Shown here piece by piece: positions 51,917 to 61,769 of a stretch of 64,000 nt of DNA; positions within the stretch are counted from its first letter, which is position 1; every line of letters starts with the position of its first letter. A program made the position numbers and the translations under genes. The stretch is from positions 1-64,000 of the forward strand of contig NZ_JACDXW010000003.1 in the NCBI RefSeq assembly GCF_020539505.1, given 5' to 3'. The notes below the pieces were generated by a model. The model was given only the letters and a program-made list of their open reading frames with translations. It ran no database searches and was not told the DNA's origin. The stretch comes from Mesopusillimonas faecipullorum (GTDB lineage Bacteria > Pseudomonadota > Gammaproteobacteria > Burkholderiales > Burkholderiaceae_B).

Positions 51917-52403
51917 ATTCTTCATCTTCGTCGTCATCGCTTTCGGGTTCCAGCGCGACGAGCAGGTTGGCCATTTCGATGGCCGTTTGTGCGCAATCAC
52001 GCCCCTTGTGGGCAGCGCGAGACATGGCTTGTTCTTCGGTTTCAGTGGTGAGCACCCCGTTGGCCACAGGGATACCCGTTTCGAGCGCCACCCGGCTGAT
52101 CGCCGCAGCGCTTTCGTTGCTGACGACCTCGAAGTGATAGGTTTCACCGCGCACGACAGCGCCCAAAGCGATAAGGGCGTCGAACTCGAAGGTTTCGGCC
52201 ATTTGAGCCAGTGTCACACCGAGTTCGAGCGCACCGGGCACGGAAACAACCATGACGTCACGCTCGTCTACGCCCAATCTGGCTAGCTCGGTCAGGCAGC
52301 CCTCGAGCTCGGCCATGCCGATTTCTTCGTTGAAACGGGCGCGGACAATACCAATGTGCAAGCCTTCACCGTTAAGGTCAGGCAGCATAGTGTATGGGTT
52401 CAT
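51897..52403 (-). CDS. ribH: 6,7-dimethyl-8-ribityllumazine synthase
   Basis: RibH condenses 5-amino-6-ribitylaminouracil with 3,4-dihydroxybutanone phosphate, the penultimate riboflavin step. The 168-residue protein has the phosphate/substrate strand V-R-A-R-F-N (about 21-26), the P-G-A-L-E-L-G segment (about 57) and the [14 protein letters not shown] catalytic stretch containing the conserved His near 91. It ends with an unusual 14-residue run of mostly Asp and Glu, absent from typical RibH, whose DNA also holds the nusB start codon. It overlaps the ribB gene by 4 bases. Confidence 0.95.
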   Translation of the reverse strand: MNPYTMLPDLNGEGLHIGIVRARFNEEIGMAELEGCLTELARLGVDERDVMVVSVPGALELGVTLAQMAETFEFDALIALGAVVRGETYHFEVVSNESAAAISRVALETGIPVANGVLTTETEEQAMSRAAHKGRDCAQTAIEMANLLVALEPESDDDEDEEYDDDED

Positions 52404-53578
52404 AGGACGTCTTCCTTTCGAGAGGTGGGCGGGGGTTCGCTATCGTAACCTGTAATGGTCAAGGAAAAGCCCGTCATGCTGGGCATTTTGCGCGGCTTGG
52501 CCAGCAAACGAGCCTTGCCTACGTTTTGGTCGCGCAGGATCTGGGCGCCTATGCCATAAGTGCGCAAATCGAAGCGGCTACCGGTATTTTTTGTGGTGTC
52601 GGGCTGATTGCCCCAAGCGGCAAACTGCTCGAACAGCACGTCTGCCCCACCGCCACAGTTAAGCAACACCATAATGCCCGAAGGCGCCTGGGCAATCGCC
52701 TTCATGGCGCTGGAGAGCGTCCAGCTGTGGCCGGTAGTGTCGTTGGAAAGCGCGTCGAGCACCGTAGTGGGCTCGTGCACCCGCACCAAGGCTTCGACAT
52801 CGGGTTGGATGTCGCCGTGAATGAGCGCCAGGTGCGGCGCCCCAGCCGCCAGATCGCGGTAAGCCACGGCTTTGAACACCCCCCATGGGGTAGACAAGGT
52901 GCGCTCGCTGAGGCGCTCGACCATGGATTCGTGTTCGCTACGGTACTGGATAAGATCGGCAATGGTGCCTATCTTGATGTCATGCTCGCGCGCGAATTTT
53001 TTGAGGTTGGGCAGGCGCGCCATGGTGCCGTCGGGGTTCAGAATTTCGCAAATGACGGCAGCAGGCGTAAGGCCGGCAAGTTCGGTTAAATCGCAGCCCG
53101 CTTCGGTGTGGCCGGCTCGAACCAACACCCCCCCGCGAACGGCCTGAACGGGAAAAATGTGGCCCGGCTGAACCAGGTCGCTGGGCTTGGCATCGCGAGC
53201 CACGGCCACCTGAATCGTGCGCGCCCGATCGGCTGCTGAAATGCCGGTTTCCACGCCTTCAGCCGCTTCGATGGACTGAGTGAAGTTGGTGCCAAAGCGC
53301 GCACCATTACGTGACGCCATTAAAGGCAGATCGAGCTGACGGCAACGCGCTTCGGTAAGCGTCAGGCAAACCAGGCCACGCGCATGCGTAACCATGAAAT
53401 TGATGGCCTCGGGCGTAACGTATTCGGCTGCCATAAGCAGGTCGCCTTCGTTTTCGCGGTCTTCTTCGTCGACCAAGATCACCATGCGCCCGGCGCGCAG
53501 TTCGGCGACGATTTCGGGAACGCTGGCAATGCCGACTTCTGGGTGCTGTTCGGCCTCGGCCGCAACGGATAAGTTCAT
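52400..53578 (-). CDS. ribB: 3,4-dihydroxy-2-butanone 4-phosphate synthase with degenerate GTP cyclohydrolase II domain
   Basis: The N-terminal RibB domain (about residues 15-215) makes dihydroxybutanone phosphate from ribulose 5-phosphate. It has the [11 protein letters not shown] active-site motif near 37-47 and H-T-E-A-G-C-D near 156-162. The C-terminal RibA-like half lacks the zinc-binding Cys residues and the GTP-contacting Arg motif of active GTP cyclohydrolase II. It keeps only the scaffold (Y-G-I-G-A-Q-I-L, near the end). So this is a RibB fused to an inactive RibA-like domain; a separate ribA should exist elsewhere. It is the first gene of the leftward riboflavin-nusB operon. No FMN riboswitch is seen upstream. 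Confidence 0.92.
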   Translation of the reverse strand: MNLSVAAEAEQHPEVGIASVPEIVAELRAGRMVILVDEEDRENEGDLLMAAEYVTPEAINFMVTHARGLVCLTLTEARCRQLDLPLMASRNGARFGTNFTQSIEAAEGVETGISAADRARTIQVAVARDAKPSDLVQPGHIFPVQAVRGGVLVRAGHTEAGCDLTELAGLTPAAVICEILNPDGTMARLPNLKKFAREHDIKIGTIADLIQYRSEHESMVERLSERTLSTPWGVFKAVAYRDLAAGAPHLALIHGDIQPDVEALVRVHEPTTVLDALSNDTTGHSWTLSSAMKAIAQAPSGIMVLLNCGGGADVLFEQFAAWGNQPDTTKNTGSRFDLRTYGIGAQILRDQNVGKARLLAKPRKMPSMTGFSLTITGYDSEPPPTSRKEDVL

Positions 53579-53709
53579 TTGGAGTGGAACCTTTGCTCTA
53601 GACTTTCACATTGTACCGCCGGCCAGACTGCAAAGTGCGACTTGGCACGAGGTGACGAAATTAGGGCGAACTCGGATATGATGCGGTATTCGCGGATACC
53701 CATTCTGTC

Positions 53710-54546
53710 ATGCACGACTCCCCCGAGAGTAGCCGGTCGGCCCCACGGAGACGCCACGCCGGCGACACTGAAAGACGTCGGATTCAATCCATAGAAACTG
53801 GTTTTGCGCTGGTGACTACGCTTGTCGATGCGGCCACCCCCTTGTCACTAGGCGATTTGGCCAAGCGTGCAGGCATGAGCGCGGCCAAGGCGCACCCTTA
53901 CCTAGTCAGTTTCATCAATGTGGGGCTGGTGCGTCAAGACGTGGTGACCGGTCAGTACGAGCTGGGGCCCTTTGCTATGCAAATGGGCTTAGTCAGTTTG
54001 CAAAGACTGGATCCTATACGTGTCGCCCTCCCTCAAGTCAGCGCCTTGTCCTCTCGCATAGGCCACACTTTGTGCCTCGCCGTAATGGGCTCGCATGGCC
54101 CCACCGTGGTTCACATCAGCGAAGCGTCTTATCCCGTGCACGTCAATCTGCGACCAGGCACAGTGATGTCGCTGCGCCATACTGCTACCGGGCGGGTCTT
54201 TGCCGCTTGGTTGCCAGAGGCCGTACTCAAACACTTTCTCGAACGCGAAGCCGGAGACAAGGCCGTCGTGACCAGCGTTGGTCACCCGAGCCCCACCGAA
54301 AGCGCTTGGCAGGCCGACCTTCAGGATATTCGCGCACGAGGCATGGCACGCGCACAGGGCCACCCTTTACCCGGCGTTAATGCATTTTCGCTTCCCGTGT
54401 TCAATCACGAGGGCCAAATCGTGCTTGCACTGACCTGCCTCGGGCCCTCTTTTTTGCTGGATACCGACTGGGAAAGCCCTATCGCAGCATCTCTTAAACA
54501 ATGCGCTGACATGATTTCAATCGAGCTCGGCAAGCCCGCAGTTTGA
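53710..54546 (+). CDS. IclR-family transcriptional regulator
   Basis: This 278-residue regulator has a winged helix about residues 25-90 (L-G-D-L-A-K-R-A-G-M-S helix region) and an IclR effector domain about 105-270 with the T-A-T-G-R-V-F-A-A motif and a conserved V-N-A-F-S-L-P-V-F segment. Such regulators control aromatic or sugar-acid catabolism. It is divergent from ribB and is followed by the CYTH-CHAD gene (stop overlaps the start of that frame, but the real CYTH-CHAD start lies 38 bases on). No catabolic gene is adjacent. Its targets are unknown. Confidence 0.9.
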   Translation: MHDSPESSRSAPRRRHAGDTERRRIQSIETGFALVTTLVDAATPLSLGDLAKRAGMSAAKAHPYLVSFINVGLVRQDVVTGQYELGPFAMQMGLVSLQRLDPIRVALPQVSALSSRIGHTLCLAVMGSHGPTVVHISEASYPVHVNLRPGTVMSLRHTATGRVFAAWLPEAVLKHFLEREAGDKAVVTSVGHPSPTESAWQADLQDIRARGMARAQGHPLPGVNAFSLPVFNHEGQIVLALTCLGPSFLLDTDWESPIAASLKQCADMISIELGKPAV

Positions 54547-54584
54547 TACGTAACCTATTTGCCTTCACCCGAAAGGAAACCGCC

Positions 54585-56108
54585 ATGGAAAGGGAACTTG
54601 CCCTACATGTCCCCGCCGCCGCACGCACTGCAGTCGCTCGTCAGATGCGCGCCGGCCAAGCTCGCCGCATCTCGCTGCAGGCCCGCTACTTCGACACCAC
54701 CACCCGTGAATTGGCAAGCGCAGGCATTGCCCTGCGTTTACGCAAGGAAGGACGACGTTGGGTGCAGACGCTGAAAGCACCCGGGCCCGACGCCCTATCG
54801 CGCGTCGAGATCAACCACCTACGCAGCGGCCCCGAGCTAGACCTGTCGCTTTATATCGGCACCCCCGTGGAAGCACTGTTGGCCAAGCTTTCCGAAAACC
54901 TAACGCTGCGTTACGAGACCCGGGTCACCCGCCTGGTCAGCGAAGCTCAGGTTGGCGAAGCGCTTATTGAAGTTGCCTACGATCAAGGCAGTTTGCTGGC
55001 AAGAGATCTAGAACTACCCATCAGCGAGGTCGAGTTTGAACTGAAAGCCGGCCCCATGTCGGCCCTGTTTGATCTTAGCGAGCAGTGGCTGCAGGCCTAT
55101 GGTTTATTGCTTGAAGCTCGTAGCAAATCACAGCGGGGTGACGCCTTGGCCCAGGCCGCCGTGCAATCGGGTGGCGTTGCCCGCAAACCTGGCGACGAGC
55201 ACGCCCCGCTTGCCTTGTTCAACGCCAGGCGCGCTCAAGCCATCAAGCTCTCTGGTGGCATGCGTCTGGATGAGGTGTACCAGGCCTGCGTAACCGAATG
55301 CCTGTCTCAGATTGTCGCTAACACCGCCCTGGCTGCCGGGGTAGATGCGGAAGACGCTTCCAGGCAGCAACAGGTCGAGTATGTTCATCAATTGCGCGTG
55401 GGCATAAGGCGTCTGCGCTCGTGCTGGAAGTTATTTCAACCTTGGATACCTCGGCCTGAGGCCGAGATCATGAATCAGTTGAAAACCGCCTTCAACTTAT
55501 TCGGCGCGTCGCGCGACGATGATGTCGTCACCTTGGAAATTGCCCCGAAACTGGCCCAGGCCGGCATGCCCGAGCTTCAGCCCCTGGCAAAAAGCAAGAA
55601 ATCAGCGGGCACCTCTGCCGCCTCGGTCGCCAGCAGCAAAGAATTGCAAACCACGCTACTGCGCCTGCTGCGCCACTTGATTGCCATGAGCGAAACACCG
55701 CCCACTGCCGAAGCCGACATACGCGCAGAAAAGGCCCTTACGCAAAAACTGGATGAATGGGTGCGCAAACTTGCCAAAGAAGGGGGGCGCTTTATGCGCT
55801 TACCCATAGAGGCCCAGCACGACCTGCGCAAGAAGGCCAAGACTTTGCGTTACAACCTGGATTTCTGTGAAGACTTACTACCACGGCGTAGCTTGCAATC
55901 CGTACGCGTAGATTTGGCGCATATCCAAGACGTATTGGGCGACCTCAACGATTACTACGTGGCGCAGTCGTGTTACGAGCGTCTTGTCGAGCAACAGCCG
56001 CAGGCTTGGTTCGCCCTAGGTTGGCTGAAGGCCATGCAAACACAGCGCCAGACCCAAGCCCAGGCCGCCTTTAAAGAACTGCGCAAGCTTAGCCTAGGCA
56101 AACGTTAA
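54585..56108 (+). CDS. CYTH-CHAD domain protein
   Basis: This is a 507-residue fusion of a CYTH triphosphate-tunnel-metalloenzyme domain (about residues 1-190) and a CHAD domain (about 235-500). CYTH marks are the E-R-E-L start, the Y-F-D-T strand and repeated charged R-L-R-K-E-G strands lining the tunnel. CHAD marks are the H-x-L-R-V-x-I-R-R-L-R motif (near residue 267) and many conserved His/Arg/Lys on helices, which bind polyphosphate. Relatives include inorganic triphosphatases (YgiF), so a triphosphatase or polyphosphate-granule role is likely. The start ATG 54585 follows an AAAGGAA ribosome site. No polyphosphate kinase gene is nearby. Confidence 0.92.
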   Translation: MERELALHVPAAARTAVARQMRAGQARRISLQARYFDTTTRELASAGIALRLRKEGRRWVQTLKAPGPDALSRVEINHLRSGPELDLSLYIGTPVEALLAKLSENLTLRYETRVTRLVSEAQVGEALIEVAYDQGSLLARDLELPISEVEFELKAGPMSALFDLSEQWLQAYGLLLEARSKSQRGDALAQAAVQSGGVARKPGDEHAPLALFNARRAQAIKLSGGMRLDEVYQACVTECLSQIVANTALAAGVDAEDASRQQQVEYVHQLRVGIRRLRSCWKLFQPWIPRPEAEIMNQLKTAFNLFGASRDDDVVTLEIAPKLAQAGMPELQPLAKSKKSAGTSAASVASSKELQTTLLRLLRHLIAMSETPPTAEADIRAEKALTQKLDEWVRKLAKEGGRFMRLPIEAQHDLRKKAKTLRYNLDFCEDLLPRRSLQSVRVDLAHIQDVLGDLNDYYVAQSCYERLVEQQPQAWFALGWLKAMQTQRQTQAQAAFKELRKLSLGKR

Positions 56109-56119
56109 AATCAGAGCGC

Positions 56120-56147
56120 CAGGGGCTCGCGACCGTGCGAACCCCTG
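56120..56147. terminator. Hairpin between the CYTH-CHAD gene and ftsY
   Basis: CAGGGG-c-TCGC and GCGA-a-CCCCTG form a 10-bp stem with one C/A mismatch and loop GACCGT between two convergent genes. There is no T tract. Confidence 0.55.
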
Positions 56148-56185
56148 CTGCAGCGCAAGTGCCGACCGATATCGATGCGCTTGCT

Positions 56186-57391
56186 TCAGTCGCCCACCAA
56201 AGCAGCGGCAAACTCTTTGGCTACGAACGGCTGTAGATCGTCCATGCCCTCGCCCACGCCTATCCAATACACTGGCACAGGCCTTACCCCTTGGCTACCG
56301 GCTGCCACCGCTGCCAGCACCCCGCCCTTGGCAGTGCCGTCCAGTTTGGTGACCACCAACCCGGTCAGATTGATAGCCGCATCAAAAGCGCGAATTTGCG
56401 CCAGGGCATTCTGCCCTGTATTGCCATCGACAACGAGCAAAACTTCGTGCGGCGCCTGAGCATCCGCCTTGCCCACAACACGCCTGATCTTTTTAAGCTC
56501 TTCCATCAGGTGCAGTTGCGTAGGCAAACGCCCTGCCGTGTCTACCATCACGATATCCATGCCTCGCGCACGACCTGCATTGACAGCATCAAACGCAACA
56601 GCGGCTGGGTCGCCACCGTCTTGGGCAATGACAGCAACATTGTTGCGCTCGCCCCAGATCACGAGCTGCTCACGCGCAGCCGCCCGGAATGTGTCGCCGG
56701 CCGCCAGCAAGACTTTCTTGTTATTGGCTTGGAAGGCATGGGCCAGCTTGCCTATGGATGTCGTTTTTCCAGCACCATTGACCCCGGCGATCATCACCAC
56801 CTGAGGCGCTGGACGATCTAGCGGAAACGCACGTTCCAGAGGCGCCAAGTGCTCGGCGATCAAATCACGCAGTGCCGTCTTGACTTGAGCGGCATCGGTG
56901 ATTTTCTCCTTGCGCACTTTTACGCGCAAAGCACCCAGCAGTTTTTCTGTGGCCTCCATACCGGCATCCGCCATGATCAGCGCGGTTTCCAGCTCTTCGT
57001 ATAAGGCATCATCGACCTTGGCGCCAACGAATAGACCACCAATACTTTGCCCGGTGCGAGACAGACCACGCGTCAGCCGCGAAAGCCATGATGCTTTCTT
57101 TGCCGGCGGCTGAACCTCGGGCGTGGGCTCGGCACTCGCCTGGACACCCAAATCCGGAGCGGCCTCTTGCTGAGGCTCATAGGACACCGGTTCGGGCTCG
57201 ACCTCTGGCAGCACTGGGGCCTTGGGCTCTGACTCTACGATAGGTGTGACGGAAGGCGGCGCAAGCGCCGCTTCAACAGGCGGCACCTCGGCAAGCGCTT
57301 CTTCGACCTGAGCCGGCGCGACCTCTGCGACCTCTTCAGGGGTCTGCTTATTCGGCTCGGGCGCTTTTTTGCGTTTAAAGAAACTGAACAT
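56186..57391 (-). CDS. ftsY: Signal recognition particle receptor FtsY
   Basis: FtsY is the membrane-bound receptor for SRP-ribosome complexes and targets membrane proteins to SecYEG. The 401-residue protein has a Pro/Glu/Val-rich acidic A domain about residues 10-95, then the N domain about 105-190 and the GTPase G domain. The G domain has G1 G-V-N-G-A-G-K-T-T at 203-211, D-T-A-G-R-L (G3) near 287-292, T-K-L-D near 350 and a C-terminal W-I-G-V-G-E. The ATG at 57391 gives the amphipathic start M-F-S-F-F-K-R. It is divergent from rsmD, the usual arrangement. Confidence 0.97.
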   Translation of the reverse strand: MFSFFKRKKAPEPNKQTPEEVAEVAPAQVEEALAEVPPVEAALAPPSVTPIVESEPKAPVLPEVEPEPVSYEPQQEAAPDLGVQASAEPTPEVQPPAKKASWLSRLTRGLSRTGQSIGGLFVGAKVDDALYEELETALIMADAGMEATEKLLGALRVKVRKEKITDAAQVKTALRDLIAEHLAPLERAFPLDRPAPQVVMIAGVNGAGKTTSIGKLAHAFQANNKKVLLAAGDTFRAAAREQLVIWGERNNVAVIAQDGGDPAAVAFDAVNAGRARGMDIVMVDTAGRLPTQLHLMEELKKIRRVVGKADAQAPHEVLLVVDGNTGQNALAQIRAFDAAINLTGLVVTKLDGTAKGGVLAAVAAGSQGVRPVPVYWIGVGEGMDDLQPFVAKEFAAALVGD

Positions 57392-57449
57392 AGGCCTTAC
57401 ACTAGCGGAAAATAAAACCTCGACCCCAGTTTCCTGTTGCCGGGCAATT

Positions 57450-58079
57450 GTGAAAAAACACAGAATTCGTATTGTAGGCGGTCAGTACCGTCATACCCCG
57501 ATTCCCGTGGTAGACGTGCCGGGCCTGCGCCCGACCCCCGACCGCGTACGTGAAACGCTGTTCAACTGGCTGCGCCACCTTTGGGGCGGGCACTTTAACG
57601 ACAAAAGCGTACTCGATCTGTTCGCCGGCACCGGCGCTTTGGGCTTCGAGGCCGCATCGCTTGGCGTTTCTCATGTTCAGATGGTCGAACAAAACCCAAA
57701 AGCCGTGGCCAATTTACGCGCCTTGCGCGACAAATTGGGTGCGCGATGCGTGCGCATACATCCCGGCAATGCCGAGATGGTGCTCGAACGCCTTGAGGCC
57801 GCTCGCTTCGACCTTGTTTTTCTTGACCCGCCTTTCGGTCAAGACTGGCTGGTACGGGTGCTGCCCACTGTTGCGTCGTTGCTGACCCCCAACGGGCTGG
57901 TCTATATTGAGAGCGAGTCGCCCCTTTCGGCGCCCGAAAACGCTATTATCGTGCGCCAGGGGCGCGCCGGACAGGTGCACTTCGGTCTGATACAATTTGC
58001 TGCACTGCACGATAACGTCGGCGGCCAATCGGGCTCGGCTACTGACGTTCCCACCGAAGGCGAGCCCAATCCTACATAA
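57450..58079 (+). CDS. rsmD: 16S rRNA (guanine(966)-N2)-methyltransferase
   Basis: RsmD methylates G966 of 16S rRNA during 30S assembly. The 209-residue protein has the SAM-binding motif D-L-F-A-G-T-G-A-L-G-F-E (about residues 55-66) and the catalytic D-P-P-F (about 129-132). The N-terminus starts V-K-K-H-R-I-R-I-V-G-G. The start is GTG at 57450; the frame continues upstream to 57369, over the ftsY start, and is not used. The C-terminal ~15 residues are Gly/Ser/Pro-rich and atypical. It precedes coaD by 46 bases, a common pair. Confidence 0.94.
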   Translation: MKKHRIRIVGGQYRHTPIPVVDVPGLRPTPDRVRETLFNWLRHLWGGHFNDKSVLDLFAGTGALGFEAASLGVSHVQMVEQNPKAVANLRALRDKLGARCVRIHPGNAEMVLERLEAARFDLVFLDPPFGQDWLVRVLPTVASLLTPNGLVYIESESPLSAPENAIIVRQGRAGQVHFGLIQFAALHDNVGGQSGSATDVPTEGEPNPT

Positions 58080-58104
58080 GCCGGCGGCTTAAGGCCTCGC
58101 TTAG

Positions 58105-58884
<780 letters not shown>

Positions 58885-58891
58885 AAGAAAG

Positions 58892-58930
58892 CACTTGCCC
58901 CAAGTGTCCTGCGGCTTTTTAAGGCCGCAG
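58892..58930. terminator. Hairpins between the ferredoxin and AsmA genes
   Basis: CACTTG-CCC-CAAGTG (58892-58906) and CTGCGGC-TTTTTAAG-GCCGCAG (58909-58930) lie between the two convergent genes. The second overlaps the AsmA stop codon. GGCTTTTT can serve as a short T tract for the plus strand. Confidence 0.55.
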
Positions 58931-61558
58931 TATGTTCTTCAGGGCGCCGCCCAAGCCACGCAAGGTTTGCTCGGCTTGAGACGGCGTTTCTCCAGACCCG
59001 CCTAGCACCTCAGGTATCTGCAAGGCGCCACCTGCGGCGCTGCTGCCCCCCAGCATATCCAGCAGGCCGCGCTTGAGTGCCTGCTCGGCAACTTTGCCGC
59101 CCAAACGATCCCATTGCACTTGGTAGGCGGGCTGGCCAAGAGGGCCCGTGATCATGACAGGTATGGTCAAACCACGAATATTGATGGTTTTGCCACCATC
59201 CGGAGACTTCAAGGTACCCGTCACGCGCACATCCAAACGCATATCGATGCGCGAGTTCACGAGATCCACCGTCGCCGGCTTGCCCTGGGCTACTTGAAAG
59301 AGCGAGGACTGCACAGCCAACTGCTTCACGTCAGCCACACCTTGCTTGATGACGGTATCCAGCGTCAACGACGAGAAAGCGGTTCGGGCATCGGCGCTAG
59401 CCTGCATACTGACATCCACACGGCGTCCCGCCAGAGCGGCCTGCACCGCCTGGCCCAAGCTGCTCAGGGTTCCCTCGACATCGACGCCTCGAATGGAACC
59501 AGACTGAATGCGCAGCTTGGTAGTACCCGCCAGTTGCAGAAGGCGCTCTTCCTGGGTGCCACCCTGAGTCCGCAGATCAACATCCAAATTGGTTTTACCA
59601 GTAATCGGGTGACTAAGCCCCACCAAGCGCGAGAAAGGCTCGGCCTGAACCCCTTTAAGCGAAGCGCGAGCAGTCATGGCCGATTTCGCATCTACGCTTA
59701 AACGACCGGTAAACGTGCCATCATAAAGCTGGGCTGACAGGCCATCAACAAGCAGAACCCCGTCTTTGGCAAGCACCTTGGCCTTGACTTGTTGAGCCTC
59801 GAGACCGCGCCCCTTGAGGGAACCAATATCCACCTTGCCGGTGAGATCCAGATCTTGCAGCCATCTGAAACCAGACGCTTGTGCGACAGCAGTAGCGGGC
59901 TGCTCATCGGACGCAGGCGCGGGCTTCGTCTCTGCTTGAGCGACCGCTGGCGCGGCGGTCTCGGCATCGGCTTCTGGAGCCGGGGCTGTTTTTTCATCGG
60001 TGCTGGCAGGCGTTTCGGCCGGGGTGGCCGCTTCAGGTTCGGGTTCCTGAGGCGCAGGCACGGGCGGAAAGAGCTTGTCTATATCGACCGCATCTGCCTG
60101 CAAGGCAAACTGCCAACTGGGATCTTGCCATTGACGCACGCCCAGGGAGAAATTCAAGGGTGTGCCGCTTAGCACCGCATTCAGGTCACTATCCAGCCCC
60201 TCGGCCCCGACATGCAAGCTGCCAATAAAGGGAAACTCATAGCTGCCTGAAGGAAGGTAGGCATCATTGATGCGCACGTCTCCTTTGATGGCAGACAACA
60301 CCGCTTTATCGTTAGAGACATCCCACTCGACAGGGGAAGCCAGCACAATTTGGGTGAGTTGCTCGCCCTTCTTGATCTGGGCATCAAACTGGGCGGCTTT
60401 AAGCGTCAACTGCCGCGCGTGGCCGCCCAAGCCTTCAAGACGCATGGAAACACCCAAGGTGCGCTGGCCCGTCTGCTTGAATGAGGCCTGCACCGGCTGA
60501 CCGCTTGCCTGCTCAGGCGAGATGGACAACTGAGGCGCATCAACAGCCAGCTCGAACTCTTCCGCGCTTTCGCCCGCAGGCACTTGGGCCTTGGCACGCA
60601 ACGCCAGCTTTTCGGTGACAAATTCGAGGCGGCTGGGATCCATCTTGAACTTGGGAACAGCAAGGCTGGCCTCTATGCCTTGGACAGGTCGGTCACCCTC
60701 GACCTGACCTTCGAAGCGCCACTCGATCTGGCTGGCGTCAACCATATGCGACGCGCCGTCGTAAGCCACATTCCCCCTTACCGACAAGACCTGCGCCTGA
60801 AGCTGATCCAGGCGACCCGAAGCTTGCAAACTGAGCTTCTGCGCTGAATAGGAGTCGCGACCAGGGTCGAGCTTGACCAAGGCCTGGCCAGAAATCGAGG
60901 CGTCTATATCGGGCGCCTGCCCTTTTAAAACAGCACTCAAAGTGACGTCAAAGGGCTGATCAAACGTCACTCGGCCCGTATTGACCTGCAGTTTGCTTAG
61001 CTCTGCGCTTTGACCGGTTTTGCGGTCCAGGTAAAAGATTTCGCCGTCTCTGAGTTCGAGGCCGGCTATATCTACATTCAGGGAGCCCTCTTCTTGTCGT
61101 GCGTGAGCACCCTCGCCCTGCGCTTGCGAGGCGGGGGCATCTGCAGTAGAGGCAGGCTCGGCCCCCAATAAATCATCGAAGTTAAAACCGCCTTCTTCGT
61201 GGCGCACCAAATTGGCTTTGAAACCACTTACAGAAACATGATCAACCACAAAGCGGTCGAATAGCAGAGGCCAGATGGCGACGGCAAAACGAGCGCTATC
61301 CACTGAAATGAAAGGCTCTTTGCTTTCTTTCTCGGTTAACGTGACGTCTCGCCCAGCCAAGGCAATACGCGGAAAAAGCGACAATTGAAGGTCGCCATCT
61401 ATGCTCAACGTACGCTGGTAATGCTCGTAGACCCAGCTCTGTATCTTGCCCTTGTACGAGTTGGGGTCTAACGTAAGCAGGAAGACCGCGACCCCTGCCA
61501 AAGCCAGCACCACCACCGTAAGCAAGCCGATCAGGACGCGCTTGAACCCAACTTTCAT
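58919..61558 (-). CDS. AsmA-family envelope protein
   Basis: This is an 879-residue inner-membrane-anchored periplasmic protein. A single membrane helix lies at about residues 9-31. The AsmA domain follows, starting S-Y-K-G-K-I-Q-S-W-V with repeats of beta-strands, and the AsmA_2 C-terminal part is L-x-G-x-x-x-L-R near 690-705 with a G-V-D-V-E-G-T-L-S segment. An Ala/Pro/Glu-rich linker near 500-560 is unusual and highly biased. AsmA-like proteins are thought to carry phospholipid between membranes or influence outer-membrane assembly. It is a single gene converging with the ferredoxin gene. Confidence 0.9.
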   Translation of the reverse strand: MKVGFKRVLIGLLTVVVLALAGVAVFLLTLDPNSYKGKIQSWVYEHYQRTLSIDGDLQLSLFPRIALAGRDVTLTEKESKEPFISVDSARFAVAIWPLLFDRFVVDHVSVSGFKANLVRHEEGGFNFDDLLGAEPASTADAPASQAQGEGAHARQEEGSLNVDIAGLELRDGEIFYLDRKTGQSAELSKLQVNTGRVTFDQPFDVTLSAVLKGQAPDIDASISGQALVKLDPGRDSYSAQKLSLQASGRLDQLQAQVLSVRGNVAYDGASHMVDASQIEWRFEGQVEGDRPVQGIEASLAVPKFKMDPSRLEFVTEKLALRAKAQVPAGESAEEFELAVDAPQLSISPEQASGQPVQASFKQTGQRTLGVSMRLEGLGGHARQLTLKAAQFDAQIKKGEQLTQIVLASPVEWDVSNDKAVLSAIKGDVRINDAYLPSGSYEFPFIGSLHVGAEGLDSDLNAVLSGTPLNFSLGVRQWQDPSWQFALQADAVDIDKLFPPVPAPQEPEPEAATPAETPASTDEKTAPAPEADAETAAPAVAQAETKPAPASDEQPATAVAQASGFRWLQDLDLTGKVDIGSLKGRGLEAQQVKAKVLAKDGVLLVDGLSAQLYDGTFTGRLSVDAKSAMTARASLKGVQAEPFSRLVGLSHPITGKTNLDVDLRTQGGTQEERLLQLAGTTKLRIQSGSIRGVDVEGTLSSLGQAVQAALAGRRVDVSMQASADARTAFSSLTLDTVIKQGVADVKQLAVQSSLFQVAQGKPATVDLVNSRIDMRLDVRVTGTLKSPDGGKTINIRGLTIPVMITGPLGQPAYQVQWDRLGGKVAEQALKRGLLDMLGGSSAAGGALQIPEVLGGSGETPSQAEQTLRGLGGALKNILRP

Positions 61559-61769
61559 CTTTTACCTCGAGCCGACATTCGGCTTCGCATTGCGTGAATA
61601 TTAGGCTGAATGCTAACCTAACTTGCTTGCCCATTACAGTTGTTGCACGTATGCTGCGTAGCAATTAATACAAAATCGGGCCTTGGCCCCGCGCGCAAGA
61701 ATAAAAATCACCAAACGCGCCCCTGACAAAAAAATACGTTTTCTTACTACTCCGAGACAAGATATCGCC

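Noticed and set aside
53579..53709. Possible FMN riboswitch ahead of ribB
   Set aside because: The short intergenic region lacks the RFN-element conserved blocks; the operon seems to have an ordinary promoter.
61665..61769. Possible SAM riboswitch ahead of metY
   Set aside because: The leader is only about 100 bases and shows none of the conserved SAM aptamer helices I can recognise.
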